Source of the DNA: Certhia americana
Taxonomy: Eukaryota > Chordata > Aves > Passeriformes > Certhiidae
Reading direction: 5' to 3'
NCBI GenBank assembly: GCA_018697195.1
Contig: JAGMWU010000044.1
Location: 254,805 to 318,804 of the forward strand
DNA length: 64,000 nt
The notes under the pieces were generated by a model. It was not told the DNA's origin and made no database searches. It was given only the letters and a program-made list of their open reading frames with translations. A program made the translations under genes and the position numbers. This document shows positions 24,311 through 35,400 of the stretch, piece by piece. Numbering within the stretch: the first letter of the stretch is position 1; the number at the start of each line of letters is the position of its first letter.

Positions 24311-26594
24311 TCAAAATAATTTCCATACTGTCCCTTACTCCAATCTAAACTCCTGAAAATATATCATTAAAAACATTATATCACTCAACATTTTTGGTTA
24401 GTGTCTCCTATCTAAAACGTACCAACAGAAAAATCTATTTAAGGGGCTGAGTTACACCATTTTCCTCCTATTTGACAAGAAAAAAACCCTAAAAAATCTG
24501 TGTTCACTGCCTCAGGAAGTTCCAACCACCTGAGCAGCCAGGGTGGAAATATCCTGCACCCCACTTACACACTCCTTACAACCAGGAGAAAAAAAAAACT
24601 GAGCCATGAATTGTAATCTTACACTTGGAGTTTCTAAAGCTATTTATGTCACAGGAAAATGTAAACAGCTGAGGGTGTGCAGATCACTCACTGGTACAAT
24701 TTTTTTTCCCTGGTCCCAAATCAATATTTATGAAAACCAAATTTTCAAAGTTCTGTTCCATTCCAGTCCCCTTTGAGGTCACTACAAAACTTTGCTTCCA
24801 CGTAAATGTCAGGCACCACAATTTTTGTTTAATACAATTGTCAATGTTTGCAATACCTGCATCAATCCCAAATTATTTTTCAAGGGCTATCAGCACTCAA
24901 AGAGTCAGCCAATTTCACACATTAATTTTTCCTGATTATTTTAATATCATTTGAAAATACTTTTAACAAAACACCTTTTTTTTTAACACTGTCTACTTCA
25001 ATTCATTGCTGCTAGCAGAATATACAAGTTTTAATTAGAATGTGCATTTATTTTGTATTTATTTGTGGGTTTATTCTCCATACCTGTATTCTGCCATAGG
25101 TTATCTGCCAAATTCCCAAATATTTCCTGAATATCCATCAGTTCTCACACACAAGCCTGCAAAATTCAGTATTTTGTAAAGAGTTTCTTTTTCCATGACA
25201 TTTTTAAAGATATCAACTCGCCCATCATCACTCACAATCTCACAACATCCAGTAACACCCTTTTGCTAGGAAAAATTACCTAATTAATACCTATTTTTTT
25301 TTTTTCTGATGTCTTAATACTTTTTATGCAGGATATTCAGTCATTATTTTCTTTCCCTGCCAAACTCTTGCAATATATTTTTTTAGTATCTAAACCCCTT
25401 GTTTTGTTTTATCCACTGTTTTTGTCACTCCTACACGTTTGATAACATTATTTTCCTTATTTGCTAATTCTCTGGAGTGGCAACTGAAGCTCAGTGCAAT
25501 TTTCAGTCCATTCAAGCCCTTTTTAAAGTATCTAATGGCAGTTCAAAACTTTGTATTTTGGCTGGAAAATTAGTTCATTTCTTAAACACCTTTAAAAATC
25601 CTTGATCAATATTATATTTTACAGGGCTATTTACTTTTACTGTACCTCTCAATTAAAACACTTTCTTTAGACTTTTTTCCCTCAATGTTCCCCCAGCTTT
25701 GTTTCATCTCAGTCAGCTTTTCTCACCTTGCTGTGTGAATAAATCAGTTTATTTTGCTGCCTTCTGTAGTATTTTCTCATTGTAGTATTCTCATTCTGTA
25801 GTATTTTCTCATTTTCTCACAGTTTTTTGAAGTCTGACATACTTTAAAACCTAATTTTTAAATGAAAAGGAAATTTCTGTGCAGTGGGGAAATATTTTAG
25901 AAAATATTGATGAGATTTAATGTGTGTACAGTCCCTCTGTGTGGTGCTGAGATTTTAATTTCTTTTTTATTACCTTCCTCCTTTCAGGAACACCACCACT
26001 TGTGTGGTGCAGAGCTGGGATTTGCTGATTTCTCCACCAAAAATAATGGAATTCAATTTACTTCCTGTTGTTCAAGGCATCACTTCTTTCTTTTCCTCCC
26101 TCTTTGGTGTTAAAGAACAGCCTTTCCACCCAGGTGCTCTGCAAAACAATTTATCAAATATGCTTATAGAAACCATGGAAAGATCACTAAATAGTCCAAC
26201 ACATCAACAAGATTGGAAATTACTTTTTTTATTAGACTTAATCATCTCTGAGCTCCTTAAAAGTGTAGTTTTTGTCATGACTTTGTATAAACTGTAGAAT
26301 TTATCCCACTGAATTCCTGAAGTTAAATCCTTAAGTTAAGACCATTCCGGGACTCTACACCGCTGTCCTTGGAGCAAAGATTTCAAAACTAATAAAAAAC
26401 CCCAAAAAACCCAGGTTCTGAGTACCCAGAAAAAGTTTGGGTAACCCCAGCTTTGTCTGTGGTTATTCCAAATGAGAATTGCTCTAAACAAATTAATCCA
26501 CACATTTGAGCTCTTGGTTGAGCCAAATATAGAAATGGAATTACTCTAAACAATTTAAATCTATTTGTTAAATGATGTCCCAGAAATAATCAGG

Positions 26595-26682
26595 TAGAAA
26601 AGTGGAAAGGGTTTGGAACTGGATGATCTTTAAAAGTCCCTTCCAACCCAAACCATTCCACAAGGATTCTATGATAATCAGG
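26595..26682 (+). mobile_element. CR1 LINE terminal fragment
   Basis: Only the last about 85 bp of CR1 remain: 'ggatgatctttaaaagtccc', 'ttccaacccaaaccattcca' and 'ggattctatgat'. Confidence 0.8.
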
Positions 26683-27074
26683 GGGAAAAAAAAAAGAAAT
26701 TTATAGATCATTTTAAGTTCATACAGTTTCTCCTTTTGCTATTAGTTTAGGTTCAGTTGTTACTGGAATTCTTCTATTCAGTTCTGGCTCACTAAAACTA
26801 GAAAACAACAAATAAAGATCCAAGTCAAGTTTGGATCTGGCTGACTCCACAAGTGGAGTTACAGCCAAAATGGACTTGAGAAAAATCTGTACCCTCATGA
26901 TTAGTTCTTTGTGATAAACTCGGGAATAATCAGAATATATTTCTTTAATCCTGTTCTAGCAGCTGAACACGGCAATGCATGAACCAAGAGCAGTAACAAT
27001 TATAGAAATGAAGTGATTAAAAGCTATCCAGCTGCAGTAGCTACTGCATTTCTACACAAATTCCGAGCTGCTCA

Positions 27075-27345
27075 ATCCCAGAATCCCAGGATGGGTTGGA
27101 AGAGACCCCAAAGCCCATCCAGTGTCACCCCTGCCATGGCAGGGACCCCTCCCACTGTCCCAGGCTGCTCCAGCCCCAATGTCCAACCTGGCCTGGGACA
27201 CTGCCAGGGATCCAGGGACAGCCACAGCTGCTCTGGGAATTCCAGCCCAACCCTTCCCCACCCTGCCAAGGAACAATTCCTGCCCAAAATCCCATCCAGC
27301 CCTGCCCTCTGTCAATTAAAAACCATCCCCCTTGTCATTAAGAAA
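27075..27345 (-). mobile_element. CR1 LINE 3' fragment, antisense
   Basis: The + strand begins 'atcccagaatcccaggatgg' and 'gttggaagagacc', then carries the full reversed CR1 3' region up to 'cccatccagccctgccctct'. Non-coding. Confidence 0.88.
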
Positions 27346-27794
27346 ATTCCCTCTCCAGTAACAGGATTTCTTTTGGTTGATCCAAATTATAAACTCACAG
27401 GGTACCCACCTCCCACCGAATTATTTTGGAAGATTTCAGCAAGATCAGTGAAGCAGTTTGAGTGTCAGAGCAAAGGCTGAAAATTTTGGCACCGAGCCCT
27501 CTCATTGTCAGGAGCCTGCTGCCTTCATCCACTTGGAAAATCCTCCCCAAATTTGGGCAAATGGTGAGACTGACAATTTTAGGCTTCGTTCAGGAATGGG
27601 AATTCTGTCAGAAAATCAAAACTGAAGGGGAAAGGGGTTTGTCAGTGGAATATTGGTGCCCACAGCCTGGAGGTGAGAAGGGAATTCACCTGTCACTACA
27701 TCTGGGCTGACAGTGACTGCCTGTCCCACATATATTATTATAAAGATATTTCTCCGCTTGCAGTAGTTGTTTTATTCCTCCTGCTCTCTGGCTC

Positions 27795-27977
27795 CAGGGT
27801 TTTGGTTTGGTTTTGGTTTGTTTGGTTGTTTGTTTATGTGGTTATTTTGGGGGGTTGCTCGGTTGTTTGGGTTTTGGGGTGTTATTTTTGTTGGGTTTTT
27901 TTGGTTGTTTTGGCAGGGGGGGTTACTTGGTGTGGGGTTTTGTTTGGTGTTGTGTTTTTTGGGGTTTGTTTGGTTTT
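27795..27977 (+). repeat. G/T-only low-complexity tract with G runs
   Basis: About 180 bp consist almost only of G and T on the + strand (GGTTT and GTTT units with runs of 3-7 G). The tract ends where a short CR1 fragment starts. It lies about 1.5 kb upstream of VPS26C. G-quadruplex formation is possible by sequence. Confidence 0.8.
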
Positions 27978-28002
27978 TAATAACTTTATTTACTCCACCT
28001 GC

Positions 28003-28070
28003 AGAGCTGCCCCAGCCCTGGTCCCAGCACAGGGAGGAGCTGGAGCTGCTGCAGAGAGCCCAGGAGCTTT
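28003..28070 (+). mobile_element. Short internal CR1 fragment
   Basis: Sixty-eight bases, from 'cagagctgccccagccctgg' to 'gctgctgcagagagcccag', match the corresponding part of the copies at 6650 and 32090. Both the upstream and the 3' CR1 parts are absent. Confidence 0.8.
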
Positions 28071-28606
28071 TTCTGTCCAGGAGGCTCCAGTTCCTAGAAA
28101 TGAATAACAAGTACCTTGGAAAAAGTTTCCCAAGAAAAACAGCTGATTGTGAAAGTGATGGCAAAAAAAAAAAAAAAAAAAGAAAGAAAACAAAAAAAAA
28201 ATCTGCATGCTCAGAAGCAGCTGTGTTGTCCAGGCTTTTATTTTTCTCTTTTTGAGTTCTCCTTGGATGAGGTAAAAGTAAACCACAGGAATCCCTCCTT
28301 TACCTGCTCCACACTAATTAATGACAGTAATTAGCTACCTGATACTCAGTGATCCCAGTTAAATGCTCCTTCGTTTTTACAATGACCACTTTCCCTGTCT
28401 TCCCTGAAATGTAGGACAATTTTGCTATCTCAGTTTGTTTTTTTTTTTTTCCCAAACAGGAGCATGCAGTGGGTTTTGCCGAGCTTTCCATAAGCACAGC
28501 AAGAGGAAGGGCCATGGATGGGTTTCAGTAGTGAAGGGGTGAGGAGGAAAAGGACAGAACCATCTTCCAGGTATTCCCCTTACTGACAGGGCTGTGTTTA
28601 TTTAAA

Positions 28607-28614
28607 TGACGTCA
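28607..28614. promoter_or_regulatory. VPS26C: Consensus CRE (TGACGTCA)
   Basis: A perfect 8-bp cAMP response element palindrome lies about 0.8 kb upstream of the VPS26C start codon, at the outer edge of its CpG island. Binding by CREB/ATF factors is inferred from the motif only. Confidence 0.5.
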
Positions 28615-29166
28615 ATCCGACGAAAATCTACTTCTAGCGAATAATGTGTGAAGAATAAGGTGAAAATAACGACTTAGGAAAGCAATAAAATGCAGAACTC
28701 TGCATTTTCGTTCGAGATTTCCTTCAGGATTTGCAATCGCACCGATGGACAACTCCCGGTTCCGCTGAAATCACGGGAATTCCGTCTGAGGCCACACCTG
28801 GAAGAGACGGAAGCATTTCCCTCAGCACTCGGACATTTGCACACCGAGCGTTTCACCAGGTTTTTAAGGCGAAATTCCTCTCTGCGTCCTTTGCAAGGCA
28901 TTGCCGTCCTGAATTTAGCGCACAACTTGCGGGGAGCTCTGGCCACCGTGGCCGGGCCGTGTTTGGAAATTCAAAGCGACGATCGCGCCTGGGATTTGAA
29001 CAGACACAAGTTCGCTACTCGTTTGTGTCGGTGCTTGTGGCAGTATAGTGTAAATTTCAGCACAGCGAGAGCTTTCCCGGGCTACCATTGTCACCGCCCT
29101 GCTCCGTGCGCGGCCCCACAGTCGCGACAAGCGACATTCGCCGGTCGCGGAATGCGCTGCGGCCCC

Positions 29167-29250
29167 GCCTACAACTCCCATCAGCCCGCGCGGCGCCTCA
29201 GGCCGCAGCGGGCGCTGCAGGCGCGCAAAGCACGCCGGGATCTGTAGTTC
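29167..29250. promoter_or_regulatory. VPS26C: Pair of ZNF143/SBS-type motifs
   Basis: CCTACAACTCCCATCAGCC on the + strand at 29167-29185 and AACTACAGATCCCGGCGTGC on the minus strand at 29250-29231 both resemble the ACTACAATTCCCAGCATGC-type site. They are about 60 bp apart in opposite orientation, 190-275 bp before the ATG. ZNF143 sites are common in CpG-island promoters; function is inferred. Confidence 0.55.
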
Positions 29251-29410
29251 CCCGCGGGTGACGGCGTTGCGTCATTTCCCAGCCGTGCGTTGCTGTGACA
29301 ACCGGGACAGTGGGCGGGGCCGCGCGGGAAGCGGCGTCAGCGTCTGGGAAGTGACGGCGGCGAAGCCCCGGATGTGGAGGGGGCGTGGCTCCGGCGCAGC
29401 CCGCCCCCGT

Positions 29411-29437
29411 GTCACGTGAGGCGGCGGTCACGTGTGG
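29411..29437. promoter_or_regulatory. VPS26C: Two CLEAR/USF-type E-boxes
   Basis: GTCACGTGAG (29411-29420) and GTCACGTGTG (29427-29436) lie 16 bp apart and end 7 bp before the ATG. The first differs by one base from the CLEAR consensus GTCACGTGAC bound by TFEB/TFE3; USF1/2 and MYC/MAX also bind CACGTG. The link to lysosomal control is inference, though it fits an endosomal sorting gene. Confidence 0.65.
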
Positions 29438-29442
29438 TGGCG

Positions 29443-29499
29443 ATGGGGACGGCGCTGGACGTGCGGGTGAAGCGCGCCGGGAAGGTTTATCGGGATGGG
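29443..29499 (+). CDS. VPS26C: VPS26C exon 1 (coding part)
   Basis: Codes residues 1-19, MGTALDVRVKRAGKVYRDG. The ATG is the first in the island that fits the family start. The exon ends in phase 0 at GGG followed by GTGTGT, a usable but weak donor because position +3 is T. The frame would run on through VCLSR to a stop in the intron, so splicing must occur here. Confidence 0.9.
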
Positions 29500-32400
29500 G
29501 TGTGTCTGTCGCGATAGTGCCGGCCTGGCACCGCGGGGGAACAGCGGGGACAGGGCTGGCCTGGGGTGCATGGGGATGAGCATTCCCAGCAGGTCAGGGG
29601 TGATCCTGCCCCTGTGCCCAGCCCTGGAGGCTCCTCTGGGGGGCTGTGTCCAGCTCTGGCTCCTCAGCACAGCAGGGACAGGAGCTGCTGGAGCTGAGGA
29701 AGGGCCTGGAGCATCTCCGTGCCCAGGAGAGGCTGAGGGAGCTGGGGCTGCTCAGCCTGGAGAGGAGCCCCAGCTGAGAGGGGCCCTCAGCACTGGGTGT
29801 GTCTGAGTGTCCCTGGGTGTCCCTGTGTGTCACAGTGTGTCACAGTGTGTCCCGCTCTGTCCCAGTCTGTCCCAGTCTGTCCCAGTCTGTCCCAGTCTGT
29901 CTCTGTGTCTCCCTGTCTGTCCCAGTCTGTCCCAGTCTGTCCCAGTCTGTCCCTGTCTGTCCCTGTGTGTCCCAGTCTGTCCCAGTCAGTCCCACTCTGT
30001 CCCTCTCTGTCCCAGTCTGTCCCAGTCTGTCCCTGTCTGTCCCAGTCTGTCTCGCTCTGTCCCACTCTGTCCCAGTCTGTCCCTGGTGTCCCAGTCTGTC
30101 CCTCTCTGTCCCTCTCTGTCCCAGTCTGTCCCAGTCTGTCCCAGTCTGTCCCAGTCTGTCCCAGTCTGTCCCAGTCTGTCCCAGTCAGTCCCAGTCTGTC
30201 CCTGTCTGTCCCAGTCTGTCCCAGTCTGTCCCTGGGTGTCCCACTCTGTCCCAGTCTGTCCCTGGTGTCCCAGGGAGGGGCAGAGCAGTGCCCAGGCTCT
30301 GCTCCTGGCCCAGCAATGGCCCCAGAGCCACGGGCAGGGACTGAGCCCAGCAATTCCCCTGCACAGGAGGCACAACTTCTGCCCTGGGCAGTGCCCAGCC
30401 CTGAGCAGAGCCCAGAGAGGGGCTGGGGTCTCCTCCCTGGGATGTTCCATGCCCACCTGGAGGCGTTCCTGTGTCACCTGAGGTCCTTTCCAAGCCCGGC
30501 TATTCTGTGATTCCTGAGTCTGTCGGGGACTCTCGGGGTCTGTCACCACCCGGCCCGGTCGCGGTTCTCCCTGAGCTCCGGGGCCGTATCCTGGTCCGGG
30601 ATTCCCGCTGGGAATGGCATGGAACCGCCCTCGGTAACGGGAATTCCTCGGGAAGAGGAGTCGTTCGCCCTCTCCTGTCGGTGCTGTCGCGGTGTCCCCC
30701 TTTTTCCCCCCGTATTCCCCTTTTTCCCGTGTCCCCGCCCTTGTTTCCCTTTCCCTCTCCCCTTTCCTGGAGCTTTTCCCCTGTTCCCAGCTCTTCCCCC
30801 GTCCCTGCCCGGAGTTTTCCCGGTCCCTGCACGGCTTCCCGGTGACCTCCCGTGGCCAGCAGGTGCTCAGCTCCCGGATTTTGGGAATTTCCTTTGATAT
30901 TAAGTGCTGCTTTTTGTCCTTCCCCTTTTCCTGGCTACCGTGGGAAGACCCTGACCCAGTTCTACAGAGGTGTGGCTTGAAAGGGAAGGAATATTTTTAA
31001 TTTTTATCACTATTTACCCAGAAATCCTGAGTTGCTCAGTGTTCAGGTGTCTCTTTTTTCTTGCACATGCGTCATAAAATTCCTTTCCATGCACCAAAAT
31101 TCCATTTATTGAATGATTTTAATCCTGGAAAACTGGATTTGAAAGGGAGGGCATACAGCATCTGTCCTACAATTGTCAGATTATCCAGAGAATGGCTTTG
31201 GCAAAGCTGAATTATTCCCTTTAGGAATGACTCCAGAGTGGTAAATACTGTCTGTGTCTCACTTGCATCATTTTGTGCATTATAAAATTATAAATTATTA
31301 GGATTTTATTTATGTATCTATTTCAGTTTCTCAGTGCTGTGTCCATTTTCAATTTGACTGAATTGACTTGCTTTGTATCACTTTTAAATAGGTTTTTTTT
31401 TTCTTGTATGGAAAGGAATATTCCCTCTGTTTTATGCTGAAATTAGGCTATTACTGGTCAGTCAATCTGTCAGTTTTGGTTTTACCTTCCACTTTAACTC
31501 CATGTGGGAAGGTTTATAGTTTTAGTTCATTAACTAGGCCTGGACTCTGTAAGTGTGGGATGAAAACACAACGATGGAAGAGCTGCACACCAGGGATACA
31601 ACATGGATTTTTAGTAGGAATCTTGGAGGGAAAGAAAGGAATGGAAGGGACCTCAAAGCACATCTCAATCCACCCCTGCCATGGCAGGGACCCCTCCCAG
31701 TGCCCCAATGTCCAACCTGGCCTGGGACACTGCCAGGGATCCAGGGACAGCCACAGCTGCTCTGGGAATTCCAGCCCAGCCCCTCCCAGGGAACAATTCC
31801 TGCTCCAAAATCCCATCAAATCCTACTTTGAAGCCATTCCCTGTGTCCTGTCCCTGCATCCCTTGGGAATTGTCTCTCTCCAGCTTTCCTGGGGCTCCTT
31901 CAGGCCCTGCAAGGCCACCCTGAGCTCAGCCCAAAGCTTCTCCTGCCCAGCTGAACAATGCCAGCTGTGCCAGCCTTTCCTGCCAGCAGAGCTGCTCCAT
32001 CCTCTGCTCATCCTGCTGCCTCCTCTGGGCTCTCTGCAGCAGCTCCAGCTCCTCCCTGTGCTGGGACCAGGGCTGGGGCAGCTCTGCAGGTGGGGGCTTA
32101 CCTGAGCACAGGGGCAGAATTTTGAGCTGGTTTCTTCATTTCTGAAGGAATACTGAAAGAGAAATTGATATTTAACTTCAAATCATCCTTCCCCTTCCCG
32201 CTCCCAGGCCGTGCACCCTTCCCATGTGTAGGCAGCAGCTCTGGAATGGCTTGCTGCTGTCTGACAGGGAACTTCTCCTTTGTTAAAGCAGTTCCCATGT
32301 TCAGGGTTGTCCTTGCTTCTCAGAGTTGAGCTGGACTCATTTTTTTAAAGCAATAACCTAATTGCTTGTGCTAATTAAGGCCCTTCAGCAGAGCAGTGCA

Positions 32401-35400
32401 GAATTTAGGTCAGCTTTTCTTTGCTGTCCCTTTGTGCTCCTGTTCTGGCATTTCCCACTTGCTGCACATCCTCTTCCCAGGCTCTCAGGATGTCAGCCTC
32501 GCTTGGATGGGGATGTTTTCCTGCTACCTCAACCCCCCTGACCCATTTTTGCCATCCTGTACCACCAGGAAAGACAAAAATCTGCCAAAATTCCCAATGT
32601 GCCGGAGAGCTCCTGGTTTGGAGTGGTGGGATGCAGAGTGAGCAGTGGGGAATTATCCTGTGGCTAGAAGGAGCTTTGCCTTGGGCTGTTTGCCTGGAGA
32701 AGGAGCAGGAGAGGAGGTTTATCCCCAGGGAACTCTCCAGTTCTCAGTCACCTTTCCAGCTGGGAATATTTCAGGACTGAAGCGGAATCTCCAGTGTGAG
32801 GAGGGAAGGATAAAGCATGGAGTGTGTGTGAAGGGAGTTGTGTGTTGCTCTCCTGCTGTTCACCAGTTTTTCAGTGTTAAAAAGTCTGAGTTGACACTTT
32901 GAAGGTGCAGCATTTTTGTGCAGAGGATATTTTGTGGACAGCAGATCCTTCCTGGGATGAGTGACAGCATCCCTGGAGTCACACAACTCCTGCCTTTCAT
33001 CCAGATTCACTTTGAAACTGTTCCTTTTTGCTCATTTTTTCTATTCTAAATCTCTTCTGCTCCACTCTTGAGGTGAATCTCACCTTCATCTGGGCCATCC
33101 CTCTTCCAGTTGTGCCTTCTTGTCCCCCTCCCATGGCTGCCCATCCCAATTTCCATACAGCAATTCCTCCTGGCACTTTATTCCAACCCATCAAACAGAG
33201 CCTGGCTGTTACCAGCTGACCCAATGAAGAGGGATTTTTTATCTTCCTGGACAGGAAGTTCTTGAAACTTTGGGAAGAAGTTGAAGCTCAGGTTAATACT
33301 TCAGCCAAGAGGAGGATGATATTTTTAAGGAAAAACCAAAAGTGCAGAGCTCTCATCCTAAATTCCTTCCTCAGTGTTTGTCTATCCTGACATGGTTACA
33401 CCATTCTTTGGGAACAGGATTTTTTTTTTTTTTTTTCCAGTTTGGAGTTCTTAGAGTTCCACAGTCTGACTGACAGCTGTGAAAAAAAATGGATTTAAAT
33501 ACATGTTTTTCTTCTTAGGAAGTTCTTTCTGGAGTGGTGGTCATAACCAGTAAGGACACAGTGCAGCACCAAGGGATCTCCTTAACCATGGAAGGCTCAG
33601 TAAATCTGCAGCTCAGTGCCAAAAATGTGGGTGTGTTTGAAGCCTTCTGCAACACTGCCAAGGTAAGACCTGCACAGGTGAATATTTTCAGCACAAAAAA
33701 ACCTCTCTTTCCTCAAATGAAACCTTTCCTTAAAGGCTCTTAGGAGCTCCTACCTGCTCGTGGTGTGGAAGGGATGGAAAGCAGGAAAATGCTCAGCTTT
33801 ATTTGGAGATCACAGAATCCCAGGATGGGTCAGGATGGAAGGGACCACAGTGGGTCACTGGTGCCACCTCCCTGCTCCAGCAGGGCCAGCCCAGAGCACA
33901 GGATTGTGTCCAGAGGGCTCTGGAATATCCCCAGGGAGGGATAGATGAAGACATTTTGGGAAAGTAACTTGCATTGATGAGAGAATTTTCTTTTAGGCTG
34001 AAATGCACTGCCATAAATAGTTAAAAAGGGTTACTGGATGATGCATTGAAGGGCTGTGATTTAAAGAAAATTAATTAATCGTGTGATGTTAGTTTATTTT
34101 TGTTGAAGTGCCTGGGATTAACTGGATTTCTGTGCCAGATCAGTCACTGCCTGTGGAAGGGGCTCATGAGACAAGACTTGCCAAATTCCTCTGGAGAGAG
34201 TGGGACCTGTGGAGCTCCTGGAAGGGCTCTCTGCTGCTCCTCAGGGTTGGATCCCAGCAGGGAAACTTCTCCACAGGGACAGGGCTGTGCTGATGGCAGC
34301 AGGACTGGCTCTGTCTGGAGACAGCTCCATTTGGAAAATGGTCTGGTTAAGTTAGGATGGCCTTGAACCAGGGAATCACAGAAAGTTTGGGTTGGAAGGA
34401 CCTTAAATCCCATCCATTCCCATCCCTGCCATGGCAGGGACCCCTCCCACTGTCCCAATGTCCAACCTGGTCTGGGACACTGCCAGGGATCCAGGGGCAG
34501 CCACAGCTGCTCTGGGAATTTCACCCTGTGCCTGCCCCTGCCCACCCTCACAGGGAACAATTCCTGTCCCAAATCCCATCAAATCCTACTTTGAAGCCAT
34601 TCCCTGTGTCCTGTCTCTCCATCCCTTGTCCCCAGTCCCTCTCCAGCTCTCCTGGAGCCCATTCAAGCTCTGCCAGGGGCTCTGAGCTCTCCCTGGAGCT
34701 TCTCCTCTTCAGAAGAGCACCCCCAGCCTGGCTTCAGCCCTGGGATCAATTTAGTGGCCTCTGGACTCACCCAACAGCTCCATTTCTTTCTTGGATTGGA
34801 AGCCCAAGAGTTGGGGACAATAATGGTAAAACTGCAGAGAGAAAAGAAATGTCACCTTCCCAATCAAACCACAGTTAACCCTCATTCCAGTGAGAGATCT
34901 CCCCTAAATAACAATAAATTTCAGAGTCAGAGGGGATGGCTCAGGGCTCAGCTACACTTGGTCATTCCTGCTGCTTCTAGTTTAGGAAATAAAGCTCCAC
35001 TTCACAAAGCTGGAGCTTCTTCTGGTGAGGTGCCTGAATAACTTTTGTCATTAATGTGATGCCTCCATAAAATAGAAATTGTTTTCTTGAGCAAAACATT
35101 AATGTTTCTTTTCATTGTGAAAAAAAAAAAAAAAAAATAACCCAGCACCATGACCTCCTGAAGAGGTCCCTGGGATTCTGGAAACTCAGGAATTCTGGCA
35201 GAGTTTAGATGTTGTTGGTTCTCTGTCTCAACCTGAACCTCTTTAATATTTCTCCCTGCAGCCTATTCAGATTATCAACAGCACCATTGAAATGGTGAAA
35301 CCTGGAAAGCTCCCCAGTGGCAAGACAGAAATTCCCTTTGAATTCCCACTGCAAATGAAAGGCAACAAAGTTCTGTACGAGACCTACCACGGAGTCTTTG

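Larger units (their letters stand above)
15683..28600. other. Intergenic region between DYRK1A and VPS26C promoters
   Basis: No exon, RNA gene or long conserved frame was recognised. About a third of it is CR1 fragments, listed separately. The rest is AT-rich unique sequence with poly-T/poly-A runs and one CpG-bearing block at 17.6 kb. A short CR1-like piece ('ggaggaatttcttcatggaa') lies near 16068. In mammals the two promoters are much farther apart, so this is a compact version of the same interval (inference). Confidence 0.6.
28690..29560 (+). promoter_or_regulatory. VPS26C: VPS26C CpG-island promoter
   Basis: G+C and CpG rise sharply from about 28700 and peak at 29080-29510, just over the first VPS26C exon. 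No TATA box is evident, as expected for a housekeeping gene. Two ZNF143-type motifs (29167-29186 and 29230-29250, reverse) and two CACGTG boxes (29413-29434) lie before the ATG. A 185-codon frame at 28690-29247 crosses the island but resembles no known protein and is taken as composition. Confidence 0.85.

Noticed and set aside
29035..29060. 'gtggcagtat' resembling the 5' end of U4 snRNA
   Set aside because: Only about ten bases match, and the stem and downstream U4 sequence are absent.
28690..29247. 185-codon open frame at the VPS26C promoter
   Set aside because: It resembles no known protein, lies in the CpG island and has no splice or start context.
29798..30270. CRISPR-like regular repeat array
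   Set aside because: Units are head-to-tail decamers with no spacers, in a vertebrate intron. It is a minisatellite.
29787..30549. Open frames of 180-240 codons on both strands (repeating VCPSLSQS and DRLGQTGT peptides)
   Set aside because: They are created by the 10-bp minisatellite, which has no stop in any frame.
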